DNA of 7,352 bases from Microcaldota archaeon. Its GTDB lineage: Archaea; Micrarchaeota; Micrarchaeia; Micrarchaeales; CABMGC01. The position numbers and the translations under genes are program-made. Below are positions 1-5,699 of the stretch, in pieces. The notes under the pieces were generated by a model. It searched no databases and was not told where the DNA came from. It was given only the letters and a program-made list of their open reading frames with translations. The stretch covers positions 1 to 7,352 of the forward strand of contig JAJZIZ010000031.1 in the NCBI GenBank assembly GCA_021846005.1, written 5' to 3'. The stretch's first letter is position 1. Each line of letters opens with the position of its first letter.

Positions 1-2
1 TC

Positions 3-314
3 TCATACAAGGCTGAAAGTGCCGGCATGGGGGTAATAAAGGTAGATGCGAGGAATACATCAAAGGAATGCAGTAATTGTGGCAATATAACAGACATGCC
101 ACTATCTGCAAGGGAATACAACTGCGACAGATGCGGCCTGCGGTTAGACAGGGACATAAACGCATCAATAAACATACTCAAAAGAGCTACCCTCGGACAG
201 AGGGAAAGTCACGCTCGGGGAGAGAATCGTCAATACATTCCAACAGGAAATGCAAACGGACTCGAAGAACTGAGAACAGACCCTGCAAATACAGGGGAAG
301 CCCCTAACCTTTAG
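3..314 (+). CDS. tnpB: TnpB (IS200/IS605 OrfB) RNA-guided nuclease, C-terminal part only
   Basis: This is the last 103 residues of a TnpB protein; the reading frame is open to the left edge, so the start lies outside the window. TnpB is the transposon-encoded RNA-guided DNA endonuclease ancestral to Cas12. Visible are the zinc-ribbon pairs CSNC (codons at 69-80) and CDRC (123-134), followed directly by the RuvC-III segment DRDINASINI (from 147), which supplies the last catalytic aspartate. The preceding KVDARNTSKECSNCG is a typical lead-in to the TnpB zinc finger. The tail ends in EAPNL, the usual ending where the coding sequence runs into the right-end hairpin, and the stop codon sits in that hairpin's loop. 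The RuvC-I and RuvC-II parts cannot be seen, so activity cannot be judged. The visible part has no frameshift. A partner TnpA, if any, would be off the left edge. Confidence 0.93.
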   Translation, partial: SYKAESAGMGVIKVDARNTSKECSNCGNITDMPLSAREYNCDRCGLRLDRDINASINILKRATLGQRESHARGENRQYIPTGNANGLEELRTDPANTGEAPNL

Positions 315-321
315 TTAGAGG
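281..321 (+). ncRNA. Right-end hairpins of the IS element; likely 3' scaffold of the TnpB omega RNA
   Basis: Three overlapping pairings can be read. CCCTG (281-285) pairs with CAGGG (292-296). GGGG (294-297) can pair with CCCC (301-304). CCCCTAAC (301-308) pairs with GTTAGAGG (314-321) around a five-base loop that contains the tnpB stop, with one C/A mismatch. In IS200/IS605 elements the 3' end of tnpB plus the right end is known to give the omega RNA, with the guide taken from the flanking DNA just past the element. The overlapping pairings would allow a pseudoknot. The 5' end of the RNA and the exact transposon end cannot be fixed from a single copy. The role is inferred from family knowledge. 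Confidence 0.45.
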
Positions 322-331
322 AGGATGTCAC

Positions 332-406
332 GGACACGTGGTGTAACTTGGATAGCACGGCGGCTTGCGGAGCCGTAAGCTGCGGGTTCAAATCCCGCCG
401 TGTCCG
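332..406 (+). tRNA. tRNA-Arg, anticodon GCG
   Basis: A complete cloverleaf folds without an intron. The acceptor stem GGACACG (332-338) pairs perfectly with CGTGTCC (399-405). The D stem is GTGT (341-344) with GCAC (355-358), and the D loop contains GG. The anticodon stem is GCGGC (360-364) with GCCGT (372-376), and the loop TTGCGGA gives anticodon GCG at 367-369. The variable loop has five bases (377-381). The T stem is GCGGG (382-386) with CCCGC (394-398), and the T loop is TTCAAAT. The discriminator is G406 and no CCA is encoded, as is common in archaea. Anticodon GCG reads CGC and, by wobble, CGT; C35 fits arginine identity. The gene starts only about ten bases after the tnpB right-end hairpin, and I see no well-placed TATA box of its own. 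Confidence 0.95.
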
Positions 407-432
407 TACTTGGCAATAATTCTTCACGATTT

Positions 433-543
433 TCATTTATTATGGCAACGAAAACTATTTCCTGCCTGCCCTCGGGAATCCACTACGGACATGCCATATG
501 CGCCTTGCAGCAACCTGTATACTTCGTCTTTTGTACTATGCAT
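433..543 (-). CDS. Doubtful 36-residue ORF
   Basis: On the minus strand an ATG at 541-543 opens a frame that starts MHSTKDEVYRLLQGAYG and ends in TGA at 433-435. The first half has a helix-like, charged composition resembling the start of a small DNA-binding or helical protein, and its codons (GTA, AGG, GCA, ATG) look like those of neighbouring genes. Against it are the very short length, an in-frame stop directly upstream of the ATG, no ribosome binding site, and the nearest strong TATA box only about 13 bases from the start. It may be chance, or the remnant of a gene disturbed when the transposon arrived. I do not recognise it. Confidence 0.17.
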   Translation of the reverse strand: MHSTKDEVYRLLQGAYGMSVVDSRGQAGNSFRCHNK

Positions 544-550
544 TATGCTT

Positions 551-560
551 TATTTATAAA
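551..560 (+). promoter_or_regulatory. TATA box for the candidate ORF at 590
   Basis: TATTTATAAA is the strongest TATA-like element between the tRNA and valS. Its centre lies about 33 bases before the ATG at 590, so transcription starting about 26 bases past the box would give a leader of only a few bases. The element is close to symmetric and could also work leftward. Confidence 0.45.
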
Positions 561-589
561 TCATTCATTTGTACATATTTGCGATAATT

Positions 590-814
590 ATGGAAAAGCA
601 AAAGCGCACTGAGCAAAAAACCCCCATGATGGGACAGCCGGATAAGACTAAGCCTAACTCTAATTTTACCATAATGGATATAGGGAAAGGAGTATTTCTT
701 AGGAGAGTGAGAGTATTGGCGCCTGCCAGAAAAATTCCTGATTCTGATACTACCAATATATCAGACATACAGTTACAAGGGGCGCGACGCGACCAATTGC
801 AATTGACTTCTTGA
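590..814 (+). CDS. Small orphan protein, 74 residues, unrecognised
   Basis: I do not recognise this protein. The frame starts MEKQKRTEQKTPMMGQPD and ends at TGA 812-814. It is hydrophilic, with a lysine-, glutamine- and threonine-rich first 25 residues that are probably disordered, then a short core (FTIMDIGKGVFLRRVRVLAP) that could form beta strands. It has no cysteine pairs, signal peptide or membrane segment. The start at 590 was chosen over an in-frame ATG at 569 because a TATA box at 551-560 would place the transcript start just before 590. It is the only frame in the gap with both a promoter and plausible composition. It converges on valS, leaving 17 bases between the stop codons. It could still be a chance ORF; the overlapping minus-strand frame (565-768) looks less protein-like. 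Confidence 0.42.
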   Translation: MEKQKRTEQKTPMMGQPDKTKPNSNFTIMDIGKGVFLRRVRVLAPARKIPDSDTTNISDIQLQGARRDQLQLTS

Positions 815-822
815 GTAGGCTT

Positions 823-827
823 AAAAA
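823..827 (-). terminator. Possible T-tract terminator after valS
   Basis: Read on the minus strand, a run of five T residues begins five bases after the valS stop. Archaeal transcription often ends at short T runs without a hairpin. The evidence is weak and rests only on base composition and position. Confidence 0.25.
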
Positions 828-831
828 CTGG

Positions 832-3177
832 TTATTCCTGGGACACTTTTATTTTGATATCTGTCCCAGGGATTTCCATGTTTCCTCTTCCTGACGTTAT
901 TTTCTTTATGTTCATGGAGCCCCTAAGGCATTCTTCTCCTTCATTAGGGAAGTTCTCCGCTATCAATTCATCAAGTTCTGCGTTAAGTGCCATTCCGTTG
1001 GCATGTTTCCACTGCCTTACATAGGCTATGGTTCTGTATATTTTTTCTCCTACTGCGGTTTCGGCTTCATAGCCGTCCAGTTTATCGTGTTCTGGCCATT
1101 CCGATATATGTATCGAGGACGGATTTCCGTCAATGTACAATTTTGAATATATCTCTTCGGTTATATAAGGCATGAACGGGGCAAGCATCTTCAATACCGA
1201 AAGGAATACCATATTCAGCGTATAGTTGGCGCTGCTGTCTCCGTTGTATATCCTGTATTTTATGAATTCCACATAGTTATCGCAGAAGAACCAGAAAAAT
1301 TCCTCGACCGCGCGTTTAGAGCCCGAATAATTATAAGAGTCGAACATTTCGGTCGCCTGCCTTGTCGCTTCCTTCAACCTCGAAAGAATCCATCTATCAA
1401 TGACATTGACGGCTTCCTTCTTGCCTTCCTTGTTCTTTTCCACGAATTTTGCGATGTTCCACAGCTTGTTCATTAGCCTGGAGCCTGCAACTATCTCCTT
1501 TTCCTGAAATGTGGCGTCTTCGCCGAGTTTTGCCGAGCTTGCCCAATATCTCAATGCATCAGCACCGTATTTCTCTATGATTGGGAGGGGCTCGGTTACG
1601 TTCCCCAGGGACTTATGCATCGCCTTTCCTTTGGGGTCAAGGGCATGCCCGGATATCATTGCATCTTTCCATGGCAGTTTCCCGGTGTGAAGATAGGATT
1701 TTACTACTGTAGTGAATAGCCAGAATGATATTATCTCGTGCGCCTGAGGCCTCAGGGACATAGGAAAAATCTCCGGTATGCTGTCATCCAATGACCATCT
1801 GCTGTTTATCATGGGTGTCAGTGATGATGTGGCCCATGTATCCATGACATCTTCTTCTGGCGTATATTCCTCTGATCCGCATTTTTCACAGGGTTTTCCA
1901 GGTTTGAACGAAAGAGGGTTGACTGGGAGCTCCTTTTTTTCCGGAAGAATGGGCGCAGCGCATTTTTTGCAGTACCACACCGGGAAAGGTATCCCGAAAT
2001 ATCTCTGCCTTGAAATATTCCAGTCCCACTGCAGGCCTCTTATCCAATTCTCATACCTTACTCTCATGTGTGCAGGATACCACTTAAGCTCCTGCCCCAG
2101 CTCTATCAGCTTGTCCTTGATGTCAAGATATCTTATGTACCACTGCTGTTTTACTATGAACTCTATCTCTGTCTTGCATCTTTCATGTACGTTTACTGCA
2201 TGCTCCACTTCTTTTCTTTCCAGCAAATATCCCTCTCTTTCCAGATCCTCTATCATCTGGATTCTTGCTTCCCTGATTCCTTTGCCTGAGAAATACTCGT
2301 GGCTCATTCTGCCCTTCTCGTCTATTATTATCCTGAGCGGAAGGTTATAGGCTTTATACCATTCTATGTCTGTGACGTCTCCGAAAGTGCAGCACATGAC
2401 TATTCCTGTTCCCTTCTCCGGGTCTACTCTCCGGTCTTCCAGTATCTCAACTTCCTGGCCAAAGATCGGCACCTTGACCTTCCTTCCTACAAGGCTTTTC
2501 GTCTTTTCATTTTCAGGGCTTACAAAAATCGCAACGCATGCAGGCAGCATCTCAGGCCTTGTGGTCGCTATTACTACTCCTTCTTCAAATTTTATCTTTA
2601 CGAATTCTGACTTTAGCATTTTGTCCTCAAGTTCCATCTGCGACAGTGCAGTCTTTTCTTTGGTGCACCATATTGTCGGGGTCTCTTTCTGGTAAGCCCT
2701 TCCCATCTTGTAAAGCTCAATGAACGAATACTGGGAGATTTTCTGCGCATCCCTGCTCACTGTCGTGTAATAATGGTCCCAATCTACTGAAACTCCTACT
2801 TTCTTCCAAATGTCTATGTACTTCTGCTCATATTCCTTTATCGTGGTTTCTACAAGCTCGATAAATTTCTCCCTGCCTACATATTCTGCAGTTATCTTGT
2901 TCTGTTTTTCCACCAATATCTCTGTAGGAAGCCCGTTATTGTCCAGTCCGAAGGGATAAAAGACAGAAAAGCCACGCATGCGCTTGTATCTTGCCGCAAA
3001 ATCCGCCTGTGAATAGGAGTATACATGACCTACATGTATTTCACCTGAGACCGTAGGAGGCGGCGTATCAATGGAATAGATATTATCCTTTCCCTTCTTG
3101 TATTTGTAAATCCCTTCCCGTTCCCAGAACTCGGCTATCCTCTGCTCTGCCTCTCCAGGAACATATCTATCATCCAT
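832..3177 (-). CDS. valS: Valyl-tRNA synthetase
   Basis: This class Ia enzyme attaches valine to tRNA-Val in the cytoplasm and edits mischarged threonine. The Rossmann fold opens with PPPTVSGEIHVGHVYSY; the HIGH motif is HVGH at residues 48-51, in the valine-type context, followed by FGLDNNGLPTE (76-86). The CP1 editing domain shows ATTRPEM (204-210) and GTGIVMCCTFGDVTD (256-270). Cysteine pairs at 403/406 and 430/433 form a likely zinc knuckle. DVMDTWATSS (443-452) is the archaeal form of the valine-type motif. The KMSKS loop reads AMHKS (519-523). An anticodon-binding helical domain follows from about 590. At 781 residues it is shorter than many archaeal enzymes, and it ends without the C-terminal coiled coil of bacterial ValRS. 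The ATG at 3175-3177 is supported by a TATA box 27 bases upstream, implying a leaderless transcript. Confidence 0.97.
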   Translation of the reverse strand: MDDRYVPGEAEQRIAEFWEREGIYKYKKGKDNIYSIDTPPPTVSGEIHVGHVYSYSQADFAARYKRMRGFSVFYPFGLDNNGLPTEILVEKQNKITAEYVGREKFIELVETTIKEYEQKYIDIWKKVGVSVDWDHYYTTVSRDAQKISQYSFIELYKMGRAYQKETPTIWCTKEKTALSQMELEDKMLKSEFVKIKFEEGVVIATTRPEMLPACVAIFVSPENEKTKSLVGRKVKVPIFGQEVEILEDRRVDPEKGTGIVMCCTFGDVTDIEWYKAYNLPLRIIIDEKGRMSHEYFSGKGIREARIQMIEDLEREGYLLERKEVEHAVNVHERCKTEIEFIVKQQWYIRYLDIKDKLIELGQELKWYPAHMRVRYENWIRGLQWDWNISRQRYFGIPFPVWYCKKCAAPILPEKKELPVNPLSFKPGKPCEKCGSEEYTPEEDVMDTWATSSLTPMINSRWSLDDSIPEIFPMSLRPQAHEIISFWLFTTVVKSYLHTGKLPWKDAMISGHALDPKGKAMHKSLGNVTEPLPIIEKYGADALRYWASSAKLGEDATFQEKEIVAGSRLMNKLWNIAKFVEKNKEGKKEAVNVIDRWILSRLKEATRQATEMFDSYNYSGSKRAVEEFFWFFCDNYVEFIKYRIYNGDSSANYTLNMVFLSVLKMLAPFMPYITEEIYSKLYIDGNPSSIHISEWPEHDKLDGYEAETAVGEKIYRTIAYVRQWKHANGMALNAELDELIAENFPNEGEECLRGSMNIKKITSGRGNMEIPGTDIKIKVSQE

Positions 3178-3200
3178 GCTCCACTATTCTGTTCGCAAAT

Positions 3201-3208
3201 ATATAAAT
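3201..3208 (-). promoter_or_regulatory. TATA box of valS
   Basis: The minus strand reads ATTTATAT here, centred about 27 bases before the valS ATG. That spacing places the transcript start at or within a few bases of the start codon, so the mRNA should be leaderless. No Shine-Dalgarno sequence with normal spacing is present. Confidence 0.6.
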
Positions 3209-3215
3209 GATATTG

Positions 3216-3252
3216 CGGAAAACAAGGAAAGAGAAAAAGACAAAGTCTTCAG
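3216..3252 (-). terminator. T/C-rich terminator region after the flavin reductase gene
   Basis: On the minus strand the stretch after the reductase stop contains several T runs, including a run of five and one of four, in a pyrimidine-rich setting with no hairpin. This is the usual look of an archaeal terminator. It sits just upstream of the valS TATA box, which suggests that valS is transcribed separately from the reductase. Confidence 0.4.
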
Positions 3253-3268
3253 AGAATAATCTTCCGGA

Positions 3269-3982
3269 CTAGCCCCACATTTCCGCTTTTACGTTGTCTG
3301 GATTTACTCCGATCGAGATAAGTGCATCCTTGCACGCCTTTACGAATGCCGGAGGGCCGCATATGTAGCTTACCCTTTCCATGAAATCAGGAACTTCCTT
3401 CTTTATCATTTCAGCATTAACGTGGCCGGTTTCCCCTGTCCATCCATCGCCGTCCTGCGGCCTGGTAACAGTAGTGACAAGCCTGAAACTTGAATCTTTC
3501 GCATACTCATCCAGCTGGTCTTTGTAGATGAGTTCATTCGCATACTTGGTGCTGTACAGCATGACTGAATTCATGTCTGAATTCAATCGTTTTGCATATC
3601 TCATCATTGACATAAACGGCGCAATGCCGGTGCCCCCCGCCAGAAATAGGAACTTCTTGCTTGAGCCTATGTCAAATCTAAACTGCCCATAAGGCGCAGA
3701 GACAAGATATTTGTCTCCTATCTTTGCATTGTCCAGCTTTGATGTGAATCTTCCATGTATGAGTGATATTACAAATTCGAGATGGTCCGAAGGCGGCTCG
3801 TTTGCTATTGAGAAGGCCCTGGCTATCGATTCCCCCGTGCTCGAATCTACATGCTTCAGCATTGCAAACATTCCGGGGGTGAAGTCTATCGAGGTTCCAT
3901 CATCTGCTTTGAAGAGAAAAGAGGTCACGCTTGGCGTCAATTTTTTTATTTCGGTTATTGTATAAGGTCTGTCTTTTATCAT
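3269..3982 (-). CDS. FAD/NAD(P)H oxidoreductase of the ferredoxin-NADP reductase superfamily
   Basis: This is a two-domain flavin reductase of 237 residues, probably cytosolic, passing electrons between NAD(P)H and an unknown partner. Residues 1-105 form the FAD-binding beta barrel: RAFSIAN (55-61) matches the RxYS flavin motif, and GRFTSKLD (77-84) is the second flavin contact. Residues 108-237 form the NAD(P)-binding domain with AGGTGIAPF (115-123) and YICGPPAFV (206-214). The chain ends EMWG, with an aromatic residue near the C-terminus as in several family members. No 2Fe-2S cysteine cluster, heme domain or PyrK-type cysteine tail is present, so the redox partner must be separate and is not encoded nearby. 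The ATG at 3980-3982 has AGGA (3989-3992) six bases upstream on the minus strand, fitting translation from a leadered mRNA, perhaps co-transcribed from the Sec61-beta promoter 97 bases upstream. The exact substrate cannot be assigned. Confidence 0.93.
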   Translation of the reverse strand: MIKDRPYTITEIKKLTPSVTSFLFKADDGTSIDFTPGMFAMLKHVDSSTGESIARAFSIANEPPSDHLEFVISLIHGRFTSKLDNAKIGDKYLVSAPYGQFRFDIGSSKKFLFLAGGTGIAPFMSMMRYAKRLNSDMNSVMLYSTKYANELIYKDQLDEYAKDSSFRLVTTVTRPQDGDGWTGETGHVNAEMIKKEVPDFMERVSYICGPPAFVKACKDALISIGVNPDNVKAEMWG

Positions 3983-3988
3983 GCCAAT

Positions 3989-3992
3989 TCCT
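3989..3992 (-). promoter_or_regulatory. Ribosome binding site of the flavin reductase gene
   Basis: The minus strand reads AGGA here, six bases before the ATG at 3982. The only TATA-like stretch nearby (4001-4008) is too close for a leadered start, so this site supports the gene being the second member of a transcript that begins at Sec61-beta. Confidence 0.4.
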
Positions 3993-4078
3993 TTTCTCTT
4001 AGAATAAACTGCCGCAAATTTCCCCTGCCGATCCCGATTATCCTTTTCTGCCTCGGTATTCCTTTTCCTGTATTTCTA

Positions 4079-4240
4079 TCAAAGAGCCGAAGTTATAAAA
4101 TGGTCTAAGACTACTATGAGTATTGCAAACGCAGCGACTGCTATGAGCAGCACCTTCGGGCCTATTATGGGACCTTTTTCCGGCGCATCGTAAAAGCTCA
4201 GTACCCCTGCCTGTGTCTGCGGAGTCGAAAGTGATGCCAT
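4079..4240 (-). CDS. secG: Sec61-beta / archaeal SecG, preprotein translocase subunit
   Basis: This 53-residue protein is the small third subunit of the SecYEbeta translocon and sits in the cytoplasmic membrane. The sequence opens MASLSTPQTQAGVLSFYD, with a short polar cytosolic N-terminus. Then comes the family's hallmark approach to the membrane, GPIIGPKVLL (residues 23-32), and a single hydrophobic helix (about 30-46: VLLIAVAAFAILIVVL), followed by a short tail DHFITSAL. This order (AG-x3-Y/F, acidic turn, G-x-x-x-P-K/x-V, one tail-anchored helix) is that of archaeal Sec61-beta. The gene runs divergently from the 4335 gene and is 96 bases upstream of the flavin reductase on the same strand. 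The TATA box at 4270-4277 implies a leader of only about seven bases. Confidence 0.85.
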   Translation of the reverse strand: MASLSTPQTQAGVLSFYDAPEKGPIIGPKVLLIAVAAFAILIVVLDHFITSAL

Positions 4241-4244
4241 TTAA

Positions 4245-4281
4245 TCAGATTTTTATATGTAGAAAAACTATATAAATCTGA
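4245..4281. promoter_or_regulatory. Divergent promoter with an 8-bp inverted repeat
   Basis: TCAGATTT (4245-4252) and AAATCTGA (4274-4281) are exact inverted copies centred at 4263. TATA-like cores lie just inside each arm (ATAT at 4255-4258 and ATATAAAT at 4270-4277). The right core, read leftward, is 33 bases from the Sec61-beta ATG. Read rightward, it would start transcription near 4299, ahead of the 4335 gene. The symmetry could make this a two-way promoter or a dimeric regulator site; which one is inference. Confidence 0.5.
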
Positions 4282-4334
4282 CCGAATCCAATCTCTATTC
4301 AGAACCGAGACATATCAGCAGCGCAGTGATAACA

Positions 4335-4892
4335 ATGGACACAACAATACAAAGACCAAGCTTCAGGCGCCCAGCGCAATACTCACAGATCCGCGAAGCA
4401 GCCAGAATAATAGAATTCTGTAAAAACTATTCCCTATCCATGGATACCAAGCCTTCAGATGATCCTGGACTAAACGAGGCAATGCGGAAGCTAACTCGCC
4501 ATACGTCCTCCGACACACGCATTCTTTTGCTGCTGTCGCATTCGCTTCTAGACGGCGTCGCTTCTGCCAAGCCTCTCTGGATCAACACTGAGAGTGATAT
4601 TCTTCCAGTCTCAATAAAGCTTCATATCAGGCATGCTGAACTGTCTGAAAAGAACGGGAGGTTTTCCGAAGCGGCACGAGAATTCTGGCATGCTGGAGAC
4701 AATGCCAATGTAGTCAGAATCTATTGGAAATGGGTCGAGGCTGACAGAAAAAAAGGAAATCTTCTTGACGCTGCCAAACTGGAGCTGCAGCTGAAGCGCG
4801 GAGAGCATCCTCTCTCAGCTCCTATCTTTAGAGATGCTTTACCAAGTTCTGTAAAAAGGGATCACATATTTTCTGCCAAAAGGCAGGGATAA
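4335..4892 (+). CDS. Unrecognised protein with TPR-like helical hairpins
   Basis: I do not recognise the family. From the ATG at 4335 it is 185 residues; an in-frame GTG at 4326 would add three. It is predicted soluble, with no signal peptide, membrane helix or metal-binding cysteine pairs. The N-terminal half has helical segments (about residues 17-33 and 46-77, the latter including TRILLLLSHSLLDGV). The C-terminal half contains two adjacent helix-turn-helix units with TPR-like spacing: one around AELSEKNGRFSEAAREF, the next around EADRKKGNLLDAAKLEL. Both share the K-x-G-x-(F/L)-x-(E/D)-A-A pattern. TPR-like repeats usually bind other proteins. The last 25 residues are basic. It lies 42 bases upstream of RIO1 on the same strand and may share its transcript, but no function follows from that. 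Confidence 0.8.
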   Translation: MDTTIQRPSFRRPAQYSQIREAARIIEFCKNYSLSMDTKPSDDPGLNEAMRKLTRHTSSDTRILLLLSHSLLDGVASAKPLWINTESDILPVSIKLHIRHAELSEKNGRFSEAAREFWHAGDNANVVRIYWKWVEADRKKGNLLDAAKLELQLKRGEHPLSAPIFRDALPSSVKRDHIFSAKRQG

Positions 4893-4904
4893 TATGTCTT
4901 ATCC

Positions 4905-4922
4905 TCCAAGTATATCCTTGGA
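4905..4922 (+). promoter_or_regulatory. Palindrome around a TATA-like core before the RIO1 gene
   Basis: TCCAAG (4905-4910) and CTTGGA (4917-4922) are exact inverted copies around TATATC. The TATA-like core is about 22 bases before the RIO1 ATG at 4935, slightly short of the usual spacing for a leaderless start; the in-frame ATG at 4944 would be about 31 bases away. It could be a promoter with an overlapping operator, or a small hairpin ending the upstream transcript. Confidence 0.35.
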
Positions 4923-4934
4923 CGGTAATATCTT

Positions 4935-5696
4935 ATGTCTAGGATGGTAAGCAAGCGGAAAAGGCCTTCAAGGGATGACTATACTCTGACTGAGCAGGAG
5001 AAGATAGAGGAAGGCGTCTTCGAAAAAAGGACAATGATGCGTATGAGGAAGTTCTTCACACGCAATACAATTTCCAAACTTAAATTCATAATAGCGAAAG
5101 GAAAGGAGGCAGATGTATATCTCGCAGACCATGGGAGTTCGGTGCCAGAAGAATATGTGGCGGTAAAGATATTCAGGCTAGAGACGTCCAGTTTTGAAAA
5201 GCGTACCGATTACATATACGGAGATCCAAGATTTTCAAGAATAAAGTCCGGCATATACGGCGTAGTCAGCGAATGGTGCAAAAAGGAATACAGCAATTTA
5301 AAGATTGCAGAGGCCGCATATGTGCATTCTCCGAAGCCCTACATGTTCAGCGGAAACATACTCGCGATGGAATTTATAGGCGATGCCGACGGCGAGCCTT
5401 CCCCGACGCTGAAATCCGCAGGCGCAGGAGATCCCGCCTCTGCACTAAATTCGATACTAGAAGACATGAAAAAGCTTTACCAAAGGGATCTCGTCCATGG
5501 GGACATCAGCGAATACAATATACTGATGAAGGATGACGTACCTTATATCATAGATTTCGGGCAGGCGGTTGTCACAGACCATCCAAAGGCAACCGAATTC
5601 CTGAGGCGTGACGTATCCGTGATACTTTCTTATTTCAGGAAGCGGTACGGCATAGAAAAGGACGCCGAAGAAACATTTGTCTATCTGACTTCCTGA
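4935..5696 (+). CDS. rio1: RIO1-type serine protein kinase/ATPase
   Basis: RIO1 is an atypical kinase/ATPase acting in late maturation of the small ribosomal subunit. All core elements are present in 253 residues. The nucleotide loop is AKGKEADVYLA (54-64), and the ATP-binding lysine is K78 in VAVKIF. The RIO1-type flexible-loop region follows: RLETSSFEKRTDYIYGDPRF (81-100), then EWCKKEYSNLK (113-123). The catalytic loop is HGDISEYN (188-195; D190 and N195), and the metal-binding site is IIDFGQAV (205-212; D207). HPKATEFLRRDV (216-227) is the characteristic RIO1 tail. The IDFGQ and STGKEA-like (here AKGKEA) context favours RIO1 over RIO2, and no N-terminal winged helix of the RIO2 type is seen. 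The first 50 residues are highly charged. ATG 4935 is used; ATG 4944 (residue 4) is an alternative start. It converges on aIF1A with a three-base gap. Confidence 0.95.
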   Translation: MSRMVSKRKRPSRDDYTLTEQEKIEEGVFEKRTMMRMRKFFTRNTISKLKFIIAKGKEADVYLADHGSSVPEEYVAVKIFRLETSSFEKRTDYIYGDPRFSRIKSGIYGVVSEWCKKEYSNLKIAEAAYVHSPKPYMFSGNILAMEFIGDADGEPSPTLKSAGAGDPASALNSILEDMKKLYQRDLVHGDISEYNILMKDDVPYIIDFGQAVVTDHPKATEFLRRDVSVILSYFRKRYGIEKDAEETFVYLTS

Positions 5697-5699
5697 CAT

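Larger units (their letters stand above)
407..589. other. Intergenic stretch after tRNA-Arg with no recognisable gene
   Basis: The region is AT-rich towards its right end. A T-rich patch just past the tRNA (about 418-439) could end its transcript. The only other signals are a TATA box at 551-560 and two short weak ORFs on opposite strands, one of which is listed separately as a candidate. I find no RNA gene and no insertion-sequence arm in it. Confidence 0.5.

Noticed and set aside
400..612. Plus-strand ORF starting in the tRNA, or at ATG 442
   Set aside because: It begins inside the tRNA-Arg gene or without a promoter and reads through the TATA box at 551-560; the product is rich in Cys, His and Phe with no coherent pattern.
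565..768. Minus-strand ORF opposite the 590-814 candidate
   Set aside because: It has no properly spaced TATA box or ribosome binding site, and the plus-strand frame has the better promoter and composition.
794..805. CAATTGCAATTG direct/inverted hexamer repeat
   Set aside because: It is too short to be meaningful alone; no further copies or flanking structure were seen.
1778..2350. A 190-codon plus-strand ORF inside valS
   Set aside because: It lies wholly antisense to well-conserved ValRS sequence and its product is a serine/leucine/cysteine-rich shadow with no motif.
2299..2723. Three overlapping plus-strand ORFs inside valS
   Set aside because: They are antisense frames over the ValRS editing domain, with no start signals and no recognisable protein features.
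4001..4008. TATA-like stretch as a separate promoter for the flavin reductase
   Set aside because: Its centre is only 22 bases from the ATG, which would put the transcript start inside the gene, and the AGGA site argues for a leadered message.
5273..5536. Alternative plus-strand frame within RIO1
   Set aside because: It overlaps the RIO1 kinase core in another frame; its Arg-rich product is typical of a frame shadow.
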